Origin: Marchantia polymorpha subsp. ruderalis
Lineage: Eukaryota > Streptophyta > Marchantiopsida > Marchantiales > Marchantiaceae
Direction of reading: 5' to 3'
Assembly: GCA_037833965.1 (NCBI GenBank)
Contig: AP031355.1
Coordinates: forward strand, 16,517,501 to 16,581,500
Length of the DNA: 64,000 nucleotides
Of this stretch, positions 36,074-48,773 are shown piece by piece. Under the pieces are notes generated by a model. The model had not been told where the DNA came from and did no database searches. It worked only from the letters and a program-made list of their open reading frames with translations. The position numbers and the translations under genes were made by a program. Position 1 is the first letter of the stretch. The number at the start of each line of letters is the position of its first letter.

Positions 36074-38000
36074 CCTTGAATCTGATCCGCGACCCTGTGA
36101 ACTCTGTATGGATCTCTAAAGAGTCCTCTGACCTAAACTTCCCTTCCTCGTTGAATCAACACACTCAAGGAACACCCTCAGCTTCCGACAGCTTCAACCA
36201 CTGAAAGTCCGCGCCTTTGATCGTAAAGCTACACCTTACTGTCACTGCCTAAATCATACTTCTCACCTACAAAGATCCGGGGTGCAAGAACAGCCGAGAG
36301 TCCACGTAACCATGCGAAGCGACTTCTGTTCTTCTTTTTCTGTTCATATTTACATCTACTTCCTCTCCACAACCTGAATTCGGACCACTCAGGATTCGAT
36401 CCAGATATCCATTAGTTCACACGTAATCACCCAAGTCCTAACAGAAGCTCGTCGCCCTCCTAGGCCGTGTCTCATCGTCTTCAGTCTAGATCATTTACAA
36501 TTCGACCCGGTTGGGACCCTCATCCTGCCACCGCGTGAATTCCACCAGGCTGATCGAACAAATCGACTCAACCAAAGCCCTTTACACTCAGGTCCGGCAA
36601 GAGATCTACCAACACTTCAGACAGTAGGGTGCCGCGCACGGGACCTGAAGCTCGAAACCACCAATCCTCGACCCAATTACCGTCGTCAAGTAGGGACCGA
36701 GAGGGTATGTTGTCAATGAGCTGTCGACCTTGAAACGCAACACATACAAATGGTCAATCAGCCAGCGATTCGAGACCTGTACATCAAACGAAAGCGTCGT
36801 GCACGTTCGCTGACACGGAGGGCGAAAGCGCAAGCAGCCGGCCTCGATGGGCACCCTTTCTGCCTCCGGTTCGTCTAACCAGTTCGTGCTACTGTGGTTT
36901 CAACGCCACTGGCTCCACTCCCGAAAAAGTCTCAGTGCTCCCCAACAAACCCCGCACACACAAACCATACCAACAACAACATCGCTAACCTCTCTTTCTC
37001 CTCCCCTTCCGTCCCCCTTCTTCCCCTGTGTACGTACTTTTACACCGTCTCCCCTGCTCCCTCGCAGAAGGGAAAAGAGACGGGCGAACAACAGGTCAGG
37101 CCTCGCTGTGGATCGATCTAAGTCGGACGCTTCGTCCGTCCTTCCTACCCGCCCTCCTCTCTCTCGTCACCCTGTCGTCTCGTCAGAACGCAACGAATGA
37201 TCTACTCCGAGGCAAAAATGCGTCTCCGCCTTCACAAAGCAACGGCAACAACAACAGCAGCAGATTGTTCTAACTGATAATGATGGTACTGAGATTGGCA
37301 ACTAACCAACGGTGATAGCAGAACGATGACTCCCTGCCTGCCTGCCTTCCTGCCCTTCCTCTCCTTCCTCGACTCTCTGCCCTCCCCACTGCCACTTCCT
37401 CCTCCTCCTCGCTGCGTCGCGCGGTGCCTGCTTTCCTCTCGCGCTGTCAGTAGTCGGCCTCTTCTTTCTCGCTTTCTTTCTTTTCTTTGTTTCTTTCAGT
37501 CAGTTCAGTAGAATTCGGTTCCAATCTGCCACTTCGTCTTTAGCCAAGCTCCTCGAGTCTATGCCAACCTTTCCTCCCCGCCAGCCTGAATGACCGACCC
37601 GCGAGCGGCCCGCTGGTCTCTACTGGCTGCACCCTTCGTTTGTCCTCTAGCCCCTCGATGACTGTACTCCACTCCACTCCTCTCCTCTCGTCTCCACTCG
37701 GCGCCTCTTCTTCATCCTCTCCTCCGTTTCCGGTCGTTCCCTCGCACTTCCCGGCAACTCCTCGCCGGGACCCGGCGCGGGCCGAGTCCTGCCCTGGAGG
37801 ACGAGCGCAGGAAGAGCAGAGGGACGAGGACCTCCGTCCTCGGCACCAGCATGGACCCTCGGCTGCTGGGGACTGCCGGGACTCGATCTCCGCATCCTGG
37901 CCGTGGGATCCGTCATCTGACGGCGACTGACTCGAGTCACAGATCTCGCGACGACGGCTTTCACAGGCTCGTGGTCTGTGTTGAGACGGCATGCGGTTTC
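36074..38000 (-). other. Probable promoter and 5' leader region of the U-box gene
   Basis: Lies directly upstream of the U-box gene start. From about 36940 to 37800 the plus strand is very CT-rich (GA-rich in the gene's sense), with CCTCCTC and CTCTCT runs, as common in plant leaders and core promoters. Exact transcript starts and any leader intron cannot be placed by eye. Confidence 0.4.
37540..37992 (-). CDS. Hypothetical 150-codon frame in the U-box gene's upstream region
   Basis: Opens with a genuine ATG (37992) and reads in the same direction as the U-box gene. The product is rich in Arg, Ser, Glu and Gly (patches such as GGEDEEEAP), with no recognised domain. The composition follows the GC- and GA-rich DNA, so this may be chance. 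If the transcript starts upstream it would be an unusually long upstream frame. No homology is known to me. Confidence 0.2.
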   Translation of the reverse strand: MPSQHRPRACESRRREICDSSQSPSDDGSHGQDAEIESRQSPAAEGPCWCRGRRSSSLCSSCARPPGQDSARAGSRRGVAGKCEGTTGNGGEDEEEAPSGDERRGVEWSTVIEGLEDKRRVQPVETSGPLAGRSFRLAGRKGWHRLEELG

Positions 38001-41000
38001 GGTTCCTAATCGGGGTTCGGCGATCCAGATCCGACGGCCTTTAGTGGCTCCGGCAAGGCAAGCTCTTATCCGATATTCGATGTGGTTGGATAATTCCTCC
38101 CATTCCCAACGAGCTCGCCAACCGCGGAAACAGTCAGGGGCGTGACATGGGCGTTCCGTGCACTGAATGAACCCTAATTGCAGCTATTTATAATACCCGC
38201 GTGACTCTTGTCGAGGTCCGAGAACCTCAGAAAGCCCGATAAATGCAGTTTTATATCTGGAAATAGACAAATCCATTATCGATTGGCAGATCGACGGTTG
38301 TTAGTCGGAAACCCGGTCCGACTAAGCTCCGGTGGGATGACCGAGTAGGAAGCTCCGGGCGAAACGTTCGGGAGGGCTAGACAAGGACTCCGGAACATGA
38401 CGACCGAATGGACCGTCGCCTCAGCCGTTAGATAGGAGGCACGTGGAAGGGCAGGGAGGGGAGCTCATTGCCGGACGTGGACTTGTCTTCGATGCGAGAT
38501 GATTTTGAACGAGGACCGCGAGGCTCGCACGCTATGGCTCTGGGACGGCACGGGACGGGACGGGAGGCAAGATCGGCGACGGTATCACCGCGAACGCCTC
38601 CTGCGGCGACTCATTCCAACGGCCGGGCGCCAGAGGCTCGGCAGTCGATTCGATGAAGTCCGCTGTAGCGACGGAATTAGCAATTCACTGTCTCCTGCTT
38701 TCCACATGTCCACCCGAATTGGCGCACTCTGTAGTTCTACAGACATTCATCTGGCCGGGCGATAGGACAAAGTTTCACATGGAAGGATTTAGGGAACACC
38801 ATTGGAAGGGGGGGGAGGGATGGTGTGGTGAGTGAGTATTAATCAGAGGACGTAGAGGTTTTTCTTCTCACCCTCAACTGCGTGTTTGTGTCCGGGCTAT
38901 TTGTGTGCGGGCTTCCCCTGGACATTTTTGGTCCAGATTTTGTCTTTCTTTGAGGCTTTTGTACTATCATGCGTCGCATTACCCTAACATGGAAGCATTG
39001 AGAATAGCATAGACACGCCCAACGTTTGCCCACAAATAGCTCACATGCTTACTTAAATTACAGGTAGAGTCACCTTTCTCATGGAAATAAATAAAAAAAG
39101 CTTTAAACAATAATCATCTCAAACTCGGCATCTTATAGTGGAGGTTAAGATGAAAACGACGATGTAAACTTTGTTTCTATAGCCAGAAAGTTACATGATC
39201 CTGTATCTGCAAAATCTTACGTATTTGGTGCTTGCGATCATACTAGAGAACATGGTATGTCAATTGAATGACGTTTCTTTTGCTCTACACAAAATATACA
39301 CCATGGTTATGGAGCAATCACGTTACGTGATGACGGATCTAATGCTCATATCGTTTGTAAACGGATTAAATAATTGGGATGATTGTTTTATAATGGTACT
39401 ATGGCATCTTGGCACTCGGTATCCGTTCGTTTTCTTCCTTCTACAACTTGCTGGGATCATCTCATGTTGTTTGATGTCCACTTGGCTCCCTTGATATTCC
39501 TTGATGTGACGTGCCAAGTTCAAATTATTTATCTACAGGGTTGTTCTTCAACAGTTCTTCAAATATTGATTCAGACATGTCAATATACCTGAAATAAATA
39601 TCTATATTGTGGATATCGTTTCACTTTTAAACTTTACACACTCACTCGTTTAATGTCTACTTTGATTTGTGTCCATCCACATTAATTTTTACATTTTATT
39701 TTTATGTAGATAAATTTATACGTTTAAAAAAAATTTACAATTATAAAGATTTCATTTTATAAAGGAATCTTCTTCATGGTTTTTACTCTGCACAACATAT
39801 TCAAAAACATACTAAAAAATCTAATAAACCATGATTGAAAATATTATCAATGAGTGTGTGCATTAATATATGTATATGTATATATTGATCAGTTTCACAT
39901 CTAATTGCCAAATTGAAAAATTCAGTAATGTGATCTTGATTTTGATTACTGATTTATATAAAATATTTATGCTTCTTCGGTATGTTATAGCTTATGATAG
40001 TGATATGTAAATACATGTAGATATGAACTTTTATCTTGTATTTTATCAGAAAGATATGTAGTAGATTGGAAAAAAATCGAAATTAAGATTTCATTACTCC
40101 TCAAATTTGTAAATCATGTGACTTATTTTATTTTATTTTAAAGATTATGAGTCAAACTAAATACTCTGTATTGCACTTTAACTTGCAAAAACAAAATTCA
40201 AGATAGATACATCTACTCTTAGCCTATCTTGAACCGAAAATTCTTAAAAATGAGATTAAGAGAAGAACATATGTTCGAATTTCCATGTCATATTTTGAAA
40301 TAGAACATTAAATTCTTTGCAACTAAAAATTCATTTATTATCAAATATAATTAATGAAAACAATTTTGAATCTTCAAAAATATTTTCAATTGATTTAGAA
40401 TTTAAAGATTTGAATGATAAATAATATAGAATTTGAAATAATGAATCTAGAAAAATAATAAAATACCAAAGTGAATTTAAGTAAATAAAAAACAATGTCA
40501 AATTGGATCAACTTTTTAAAAAAATTTCAGAAAAAATCAAACTAAAATTTTTGTTGGGTGTTAGTTTAGAATTTAGTTTTTATAATCTAGAAATAATATA
40601 CATGATTGGTATTCTTCTGATTGAAATTCGTGACAAAATAACCAGATTATGTCCAAGTTTATAAAATCTATTGAATTCTAAGAATCACAGAGATTTGCTT
40701 GATGTGATCTCATCGAGTACATATTTGATGGATGTGACTCATCAAGTTTCGTCTTACCCAATGGAACCCCACGGACGGTGTGCCGTCGATGAGCACTAGT
40801 AAATGTTCTAATATCAGGATTTCATTCTTCAACTGCCAAAATTCTCTTGATTCGGGCCAGATTTCTGTGTAAATTGACTCTGCGAGCAAATCATTCACGA
40901 GTTAGGGCTCGTGAGCGAGGCGTTGTGGTTGCTCCGAGTTTAGTTGGCTTGAGAGCGGTGGTAAGGTGCGAGGAGAAGAGTTGTCACCGAGGTTTGATGA

Positions 41001-41773
41001 GATTTTCTGTTTGCTGATTGCCAAACCTATAGTTGTTGTGCGGGCGTATTGTCTGGAAGTAGCACCATGTCTTCTCCAATCAAGTGGCGCTAGATTGAAT
41101 CTTCCACTGTACAGTTTAAGTGTCTCACGAATTCACCGTCTGATCATACTAGAACAATCTGATATGGGTCATTGTTGCGATCTCATCGGGTAAAATGAAA
41201 CTTGATGTATACCATCAAACAAATATGTTATTGATAGGGTCTCCTGAAGCAAATATGTCCTAAGAATCATTATATCTTGCCGTAAATCAAATTTTAGTAT
41301 GCTAATCATATACATATTTAAATATTATGATGAAAACTTTGGACACCAAATGAGTGTTAATTTAATATTCTTTTGTAAATTGCTTTTTACATCATAAATT
41401 TTTATTAGATTGAGATACATCAGTCTCAAAACAAGAAGTATATTTCAAGCATTTAAAAAATAGTAGTGAGTGAGAATGCCGAGCATGAGATTTTCGATGT
41501 CTGAATCGAGGTGACGTGGAGGAGAAAGTAGACCAAACCCAAGGAGCAATCTGACGTGATGCAGCCAGATGGAAGATGACATGGAATTCAATGTGTGGTG
41601 CAGAGCGCAATACTAGGGCTGAGGTGGAGACCAGGTCACAGTCGACGGAGTGTCGTGGACAGAGCATCGAGGAAGCTTGAAACTGGAGGGAAGGAGGACG
41701 AAGCTTGCGAACTGAGAGCACAACGCAAGCATAGATTGTGTTCTGTAGTTTTTCAATTTGAATTCTCGCCACG
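38001..41773. other. Intergenic stretch without a recognisable gene
   Basis: GC-rich until about 38850, then strongly AT-rich to about 40700. The last kilobase before 41774 is the presumed promoter and 5' leader of the U2B'' gene. Short open frames show no recognisable domains. Confidence 0.55.
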
Positions 41774-44195
41774 ATGCAGGCAGATACGCCCCCGAATCAG
41801 ACGATCTACATCAACAATCTCAATGAAAAGATTAAGAAAGAAGGTGCGCAGATTGGCTCGATGTTGAATGGAAAAATTTGAAATTTACAGCATCTGTACA
41901 GCAGATTGAAGCACAGCTCGAATGTAGTGAAAATCAGTGTCTTCTGTTTTATGTTCAGAGGTTGTAGTCGACCATCATTGGACAATGTTGCTTGCTAAAA
42001 TGTGAGGATGTAGCTTGTGAGTGATCTTGTGGTCAAATGTTCTGCTCGAACCGGTGGATGATTGTGCTGGGCCTGGGGTTTTGTGGACAATGACGTTAGG
42101 TGGATCTTAGATTCGTTTTTTTTATTATGAGTCAAATGAAGGCTAGATGTTTTAGCGGGTTGGTGGCAGCAACCTCCTCGACGTGAGTGACAGTCAAATG
42201 TCTTTTGCTGAAGTGCTAGGCGTCATCACGTTAGGGTTTATGCATGAAAGAAGTAAATCAGTTGAGATTCAGATCTTCTCACATATTTCGTTCGTGGAGT
42301 TCGATTGTTAGGCCGCTAAGTAATTCAGTGACATGTGAAATAAAATCTTGCACCAGTTCTTGCCGTAGTTTGTCTTAATCTTGCATTGGGTTATAGATGT
42401 TGGTTATTTCTCGAGATTTTTCTTGGTTTTCTATCACAGAACCTGTCATTATTGTTCCAGCTGTGCCCCTTAATGCCGAATGTTGAATATTTGCTGATCA
42501 TGTGTTATTGTGCAGAATTGAAGAAGAGTCTGTATGCCGTCTTTTCTCAGTTTGGGAAAATTCTAGACATTGTCGCATGCAAAACTCTTAAGCTGCGAGG
42601 CCAAGCTTGGGTTGTTTTTGACGATGTTACAGCTGCCACAAATGCCTTGCGTCAAATGCAGGGCTTCCCCTTTTACGACAAGCCAATGGTAAGCTGGTTC
42701 TCAAGAAATCAGTAGTAGTAATTGTTATCATTCACGAGCAGGTCTTTCGGTGTATTTTTTTGCTGAATAACTCCGCTATGGAGAAGCTCAATGATCCTTT
42801 GGTCAGTTATTTTTGTATTACAATACGGAAAGAGATACTTTTACTCATTCTCACAGATTGCCGATCTTCAAAGGTAAAGGATTATGCATTGATCGGTCAA
42901 GGTTTTGCTTTCCGGGAGAAACGGAAGAAAGATTTACATTTTCATGGGTTGATTGTTTTTACTCGTTTGGGCATTCATTGGTAACTAATGTTGAACAACG
43001 ATCATTGATACGAATTCTCTCTGTACAGGCAGTCACTAAGCGTATTACTTACATCTATCTGGTTGGTTTGTGATTCTTGCAGAGAATCCAATACGCTAAG
43101 TCTAAGTCAGATGCTGTATCAAAGGCAGATGGAACTTTTGTGTCCAGAGAAAAGAGGAAGAAGAACGACGAGAAAGGTGAGTGATAAATATATTAGCAAT
43201 ATACACTGACATTATCTGTGAAAAGGAAAATATTCTGTAAACAGAGTAGTCATTCGTTGAGTATTTGTGTGACTGCGTGTTACTCTATCCGTGTAGTCTT
43301 TCTTGTAGTGTTGATGGTCCCAGTAGTGTTTGTTCGTGTAGAATCACTTATAAACATGTTCTCTCCTAGATAACTCTGAGATCAAAAACTACACACGTAA
43401 TTATTAGTTCTTATCGTCCACATCACACAAGATGCTCTTAGTGCATGAAACTCTCACTAAGGACACTTTTGATGTTAAATCTTGGCAATTACTTCCATCG
43501 AAGCGTGAATTGAGGGAGATGTGTTGGTGTGTAACGCCTCACAGTAGGGCTCATGATGGAATTGGAAGTGAAGTTTTGTAACGTACATTTAACTCTTGCA
43601 GCTGAACGGAAGAGACGTGAACACCAAGCCGAAGCCCCAGCGGCTGGACCACCAGCTTCGGCGTACCCACCACCCTATGGAGCACCTCCTCCTGTGAGTC
43701 TTCAGTCAGAACCGATGGAGCATTAGTTACCCTTTCCTTGTTTTCCATTTTCTTGGAGTCTTGTTCGATAGTTAGTGGTTGAATAACTTCATCCAAGTGT
43801 CCATTTTTCATTGACATATTACATGATTCTGACGACGACCGATTAATTTGGGGATTGTGGAGATTCTAGTTTACGGCTGCTAATTTCTTTATCATGTTCT
43901 ACAGGTTGCACCCACTCCTCAGTTTCCGCCAAGGCCAGCAGCTCAGGAACCTCCTGCTCCTCCCAACAACATCCTTTTCGCACAGAATCTGCCGCGGGAG
44001 GCTAATAACCTTATGATTGAGATGTTGTTCCAGCAGTTCCCAGGTTTCAAAGAAGTACGAATGATAGAAGCCAAGCCAGGAATTGCCTTCATTGAATTTG
44101 GCGATGAAATGCAGGCTTCTGTTGCACTTCAAGCTCTTCACAACTTCAAGATAACTCCAACTAATCCCATGCAGATTTCATACGCTAAGAAGTAG
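41774..44195 (+). CDS. U2 small nuclear ribonucleoprotein B''
   Basis: Core U2 snRNP protein that binds U2 snRNA stem-loop IV with U2A' in branch-point recognition. Five exons join in frame: 41774-41843, 42516-42688, 43083-43176, 43602-43693, 43905-44195, all GT-AG, giving 239 residues (Arabidopsis U2B'' has about 232). RRM1 has RNP2 (TIYINNL, residues 10-16) and RNP1 (LRGQAWVVF). A basic linker ([18 protein letters not shown]) and a Pro/Ala-rich segment follow. RRM2 has ILFAQNL and the family's weak RNP1 (PGIAFIEF), then [14 protein letters not shown] and the terminal YAKK. U1A is the nearest alternative, but [23 protein letters not shown] and KITPTNPMQ favour U2B''. The ATG is the first in frame and fits the family start (PPNQTIYI). 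Confidence 0.95.
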
Positions 44196-47008
44196 TCTTC
44201 CTACCGCAGCTCTTCAATCCCTCCTGCTGGTACCCTCACCCTATTATGTTTTGAGTTTCGCTACCTGATAGAATTGCGAACATCTGCTTCTCAGGAACGC
44301 ACACCCCAGGGATCCCACATACTAGTGTAGAGAAAAAAGGTTATGTGATGGTCCAGGGGTTTCCTGCATACCAAATCTTTTTCAATTGCGTCCTCTAGTA
44401 TTCCAGGAGTGAGCAGGTTCATATCTTGTGGAGGTGCTCCTGTTAAGCATTCGCTCTCGAGACTCTATGGATTCAGATCAACCTGTTTTCTCAATTTTGA
44501 TCAAAGCAACCCGTTTGTATTATATCCTCACATCTCTCATGTTCAGGAGACTGATTTTGGATGTTTGGACCCATTTGTCGTTACTCAGGTCTTGCATTTT
44601 TTTACAAGTTGATGAAGATGGACACATAAATTTAAGACGATTGATTTTTGGTTACACGTTTGGAGCTCGAGCTTAACCGAACATGCTATCTTCAATGAAT
44701 TCAGTGCAGTTTAGTTATCATTCATGCTGGATATTGACATCGTCGCTGTATCGCTGCTATAGGACCCGTATCATTTGATAGGCCAGTCATGTCGTCATGC
44801 AAGGATATCACGTACCAAGCGCGTACTGCCAGTCTATGGACAGTTTCACCAAGTATCAAATCCTTGTACGGGGTCTTCACATGTGTGTAAATGATATGCT
44901 CGACGGGTTGATTAGGTTTGATATCTGAAGTCACCTGAAAAACCACGACTCTGACGCCTTGACGTTAACCTCCCTGTCCGAATTCATGTACATGTCGCAC
45001 TTTTCTCCCTCCGGGCAGGTTTCTTTTGAAGCAGGAGACCATATAATTGTACATGCTTTTAAGTCTCATGCAGCGTCAACACCTGGTTTATGGTCAGAAG
45101 AATCTATCGTGTATAAAACCGACAACTAAGCGCTGACTACGTTCCCGAGCCCTCGCTTTTCTAATCAACGCGTGCCCCTTTTCGTCGACGGATAGAACTC
45201 GGTCCGTCTGTGTGACTCCTGCACTAGGTCATGGAGGAGACGTTCAACAGAAGTCTGCAGAAAGAACAAAGCCGCAGTACAACCTCCTCGCTCTAAAACT
45301 AGTTGTCGGGTATGTAGGACTAGAGATGTCACACCCTTGAGCGAAGTCCAGTTTTGGACTCGTCATGTTTTATGCATGGATCAGTAAGAACCTACTTCCT
45401 ACCATCGAGAAGAAGGAAGACGTCAGGTATTCCTTCCTATGAGCCATGGGACAACTACAGGACCTTCTAACGTCATCTTGTACCACAACACACAATATCC
45501 AATAAAGGCCTGCCTGTCACCGGCAATTGGACGGTCGTTCGTCGCGGCCTTAGTATGCCCTCAGACTAGCGTGTGCTTTGATCTGTCTTCACCTGGATGT
45601 AACTTGCTGCTCTTTTAACTGTCCGTGGTATGGCTTTTGTATGACAATTCCACTGGTAGGAGACCGGGTGGGATACTCCCAAAGAATCGGCAGCCGCCTT
45701 CAGACAATCAGATAGATTCTTTCTTTGGACGTGTAAACATACCACAACTGTACTCTAGAACAAGGTGGATGGCGGAAAGGAGCCTGCCTCGATGGTAGGA
45801 CAATCTTTACCGAGTGTGCGTCTGCACACGCCAACAACTTGACCCCGTGTGCTTCCCTTCCTACCTACACACGCCCACGGCAGACGAGACGAGATGAGAC
45901 TGGTCATGACCTGACGTGGCATGGAAGAGACTTGAAAGTTCGACTCGGTGTGGAGGCTTCCCTTTTGCACCGGTCCCACACGAAGTGGAGACTGTCAAAG
46001 CAAAGCACACCTTGGGCTCATATTCGATAAAGCTCGACGAGGTACGATTACGTTGTGAACTTTCTCGGATTGAGGATTGAAAGCAAGCAGCAGAAATGAG
46101 ACAGGAAAGGCACCCCACCACGACCGTCACTTGGCACAAGCACTCCGTTTGCTGGGCCACATGTGAGCTGGGAAATCTGGTGCAATCAATTGGCGATGAC
46201 CAAATACTACCTGTCGTCTAGACCTGGACCTACCCGAGCGATATCTGCACCCTCCTGTCGCCGAAAGTGGGAAAACTGAAGAGAATGGGCACATTCTGCG
46301 CTGCCTCGCTTTTGCTCCGTTGAACTGTTGGGTTTTGTTCATCTAAGCGTCATGTGTTCGCCAGAATTCCATGTCATATAGCTATAGCTGTCAAGCAACT
46401 TGAAGATGCCACAGCCATGCTGGGGTCTTCAGAACCAGCTTCAGAATGGCTTAACAAATTGTTTACTTAGTGGAGGTTATCGCCACTCATGCATGGGGAA
46501 GCACGTACAACATTCAGCTGATAGTTCAGTTAGTGCCACTTGCACCATACATGTGGTCAGGTCCGAGAAAGCAATTAGAGGGCATAGGCCTCAGGTGAAA
46601 GAGTTCATATTAGATATCAGGATCACAGTTTCTGCCGTTAAGTCTCATTAAGATATTGTGACTTTGATGGATTATATTTGTATACTTACGTTCAATTCGT
46701 TTGATATCAAGTAAACTAAAATTCATTGCCATCATTCTTAGATCAATCGATAAGATGATGTGCTGAACATATGGTGAATCAAAAAGTAAAAACTTTAAGG
46801 TAAAAAAAAGTGAAAGCTGTAAGAATGAATTCAGGTGAACAATGTGGAAATATGGTTTTATGATTGATGAATGTTTACATCCACATCCAAATATTATGAT
46901 TAGCGAAATTTTTCATCTTAATACTTGCGAAATAATCTAGGATTTTATGGTTGGAGATGTACACGGATGATAGATTAATATTGTCAAGCCAATACCTAAG
47001 CCATAATC

Positions 47009-47168
47009 ATCATATGAAAATTCATCCTATTTAGGAAGAAAATAGATATTATGGCTTCAATCCAACAAAAATCAAACTTTAACTAAGCCATTAGATCATA
47101 TGAAAATTCACTCAATATCGGAAGAATATACATATTATGGCTTGAATCCAACGTGAATCAAACTTTAA
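47009..47168. repeat. Imperfect tandem duplication, two units of about 80 bp
   Basis: ATCATATGAAAATTCA starts both units (47009 and 47095). Each continues through GGAAGAA, ATTATGGCTT and AATCCAAC to TCAAACTTTAA with scattered differences. Non-coding. Confidence 0.7.
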
Positions 47169-48004
47169 AGTCTTGACTTTATTTCAAGTGATGGAATTTT
47201 TGTTCAGTGATAGTGTGAAGGGATTTGATGTATATTTCTTTGCCACACATATTTCTTCCAAGATAAATATAATTATTTTAACAGAGTTGACAGTTTTGAT
47301 AATTTTAGTTTCAAGTGGAAAGTTTAAATTTTTCTTGTTGTCTAAGACATCAAAAATTTCATTCCTCCTGGTTGGATCATCTTTATCTAGAAAATCAATT
47401 GAAATGATCTTCAATAAGATCAAAGTCTTATTGTTATGGGATCAAGTGGGATGAGATTAGATTGATGAAAGAGTGATGATTTTTTATTAAAATTAAAAAT
47501 TATTTTATAGCATATTATCAATCTTAAACATTATTATCAAACAACTGTGATGTAATGTAATGCTTTATTTCATATCAATTGAAGGAAGATTATATCAAAA
47601 TGCACATTTAAAAGGAAATTTCCCCTTTTTTTTTCTCTACGCATAATCATTATACCTCATACTTACTCTATATTACAAGCAATGTCTATTTCATGAATGT
47701 TGTGCTAAAATTTTTAAGTTGTATTATATCATATTTACTTGCAAAAGATTATATTGATGCAATAGTAATTATTTAAAGTAAAAATATAATTTTTTTCTAC
47801 ATATTTATAAAATCTAATCTACAGTTTTGATATTTTTACTATTGATTTGATTTCCAAGATTTGATAACACAGAGTCAATAACAAAGAGCAATCTTCTTGT
47901 TTTTTATCAATTATGAAAAAAATTATTCAAATGTAAATAAATAAAGAAATAAATATGATTAACTTTATTGCATATGTTATGTACATAAAATTCATGCATT
48001 AACA

Positions 48005-48110
48005 TTCACACGGGATTCTACGTGCCCCATGCTACTCGGGTTAGAGCCTAAGCTAGTGCTGCTTTCGGTTACTGGACTTTCCCCATATAGGGTGCAGGAC
48101 TTAGAACAAA
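48005..48110. other. Short GC-rich island in AT-rich DNA, origin unknown
   Basis: About 100 bases (containing CATGCTACTCGGGTTAGAGC) differ sharply in composition from the AT-rich flanks. The look suggests a foreign fragment, for example organellar or structured-RNA derived, but I could not identify it. Confidence 0.3.
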
Positions 48111-48652
48111 ATTTGGAAAAATTTGTGTTTTTATAGAAAATTGATTCAACTTTATCATAAGTACAACACTTGACTTTTGATGACTACACATATAGTTGAT
48201 CAACAAACTGAAAAATAGATGAAAAAATTATATACATGTAGATGTTTAAACTATTTTCTTCAATAAATAAATAAATCAATTAAAATTAAAATTTTAAATT
48301 TAGTTTATTAAACTCAAACACAAAATTCTTGTAAAAATAATTTTTTTGTTATATCTTATGATAGATGAAATTAACAAAATTGTAATACTGATAATTTTTT
48401 TGGGCTAATTTTACTACTAAATTTTACATAGAACTACTAATATCACAAGCATTTGATATCTCTCTAACACATCACTACAAAAATATTAAAAAATTTCACT
48501 TTAGTGTTTTTCAGTACAGATACAATTTTTTGTTTTCTCGGATGAATAAAAAACATACTCCTCATGATAGCCTATAGCTTTGATGAATAGAATTAATTTT
48601 GAGGATATCAAAACTGTGTATACAATAAATTACAATGTTTATTTCTAAATAT

Positions 48653-48705
48653 GGTAAATAGATCAAGCCCGTGGTACCCAAATTGTCAAAAGGATGAAAA
48701 ACACA
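48653..48705. repeat. 53-bp dispersed segment shared with 8628-8680
   Basis: Second copy of the segment described at 8628; it lies just left of the HMG-box array. Confidence 0.5.
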
Positions 48706-48748
48706 AAGTGTTTTTCAGTGTTCTGCAACTCTCCACTGTTGGTGAGAG

Positions 48749-48773
48749 ATCACGTTGTGATTAACAACGTGAT
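48749..48773. repeat. Perfect 10-bp inverted repeat at the edge of the HMG-box array
   Basis: ATCACGTTGT and its exact complement ACAACGTGAT are separated by GATTA. It sits where recognisable HMG-box sequence begins. Role unknown. Confidence 0.5.

Larger units (their letters stand above)
44196..48748. other. Downstream of U2B''; no recognisable gene
   Basis: The first few hundred bases are presumably the U2B'' 3' UTR. 44700-46600 has mixed composition with short unrecognised frames. From about 46650 it becomes strongly AT-rich with no coding signal. Confidence 0.55.

Noticed and set aside
47173-47454. 93-codon frame on the plus strand and 79-codon frame on the minus strand
   Set aside because: AT-rich, hydrophobic by composition, open on both strands, with no recognisable family.
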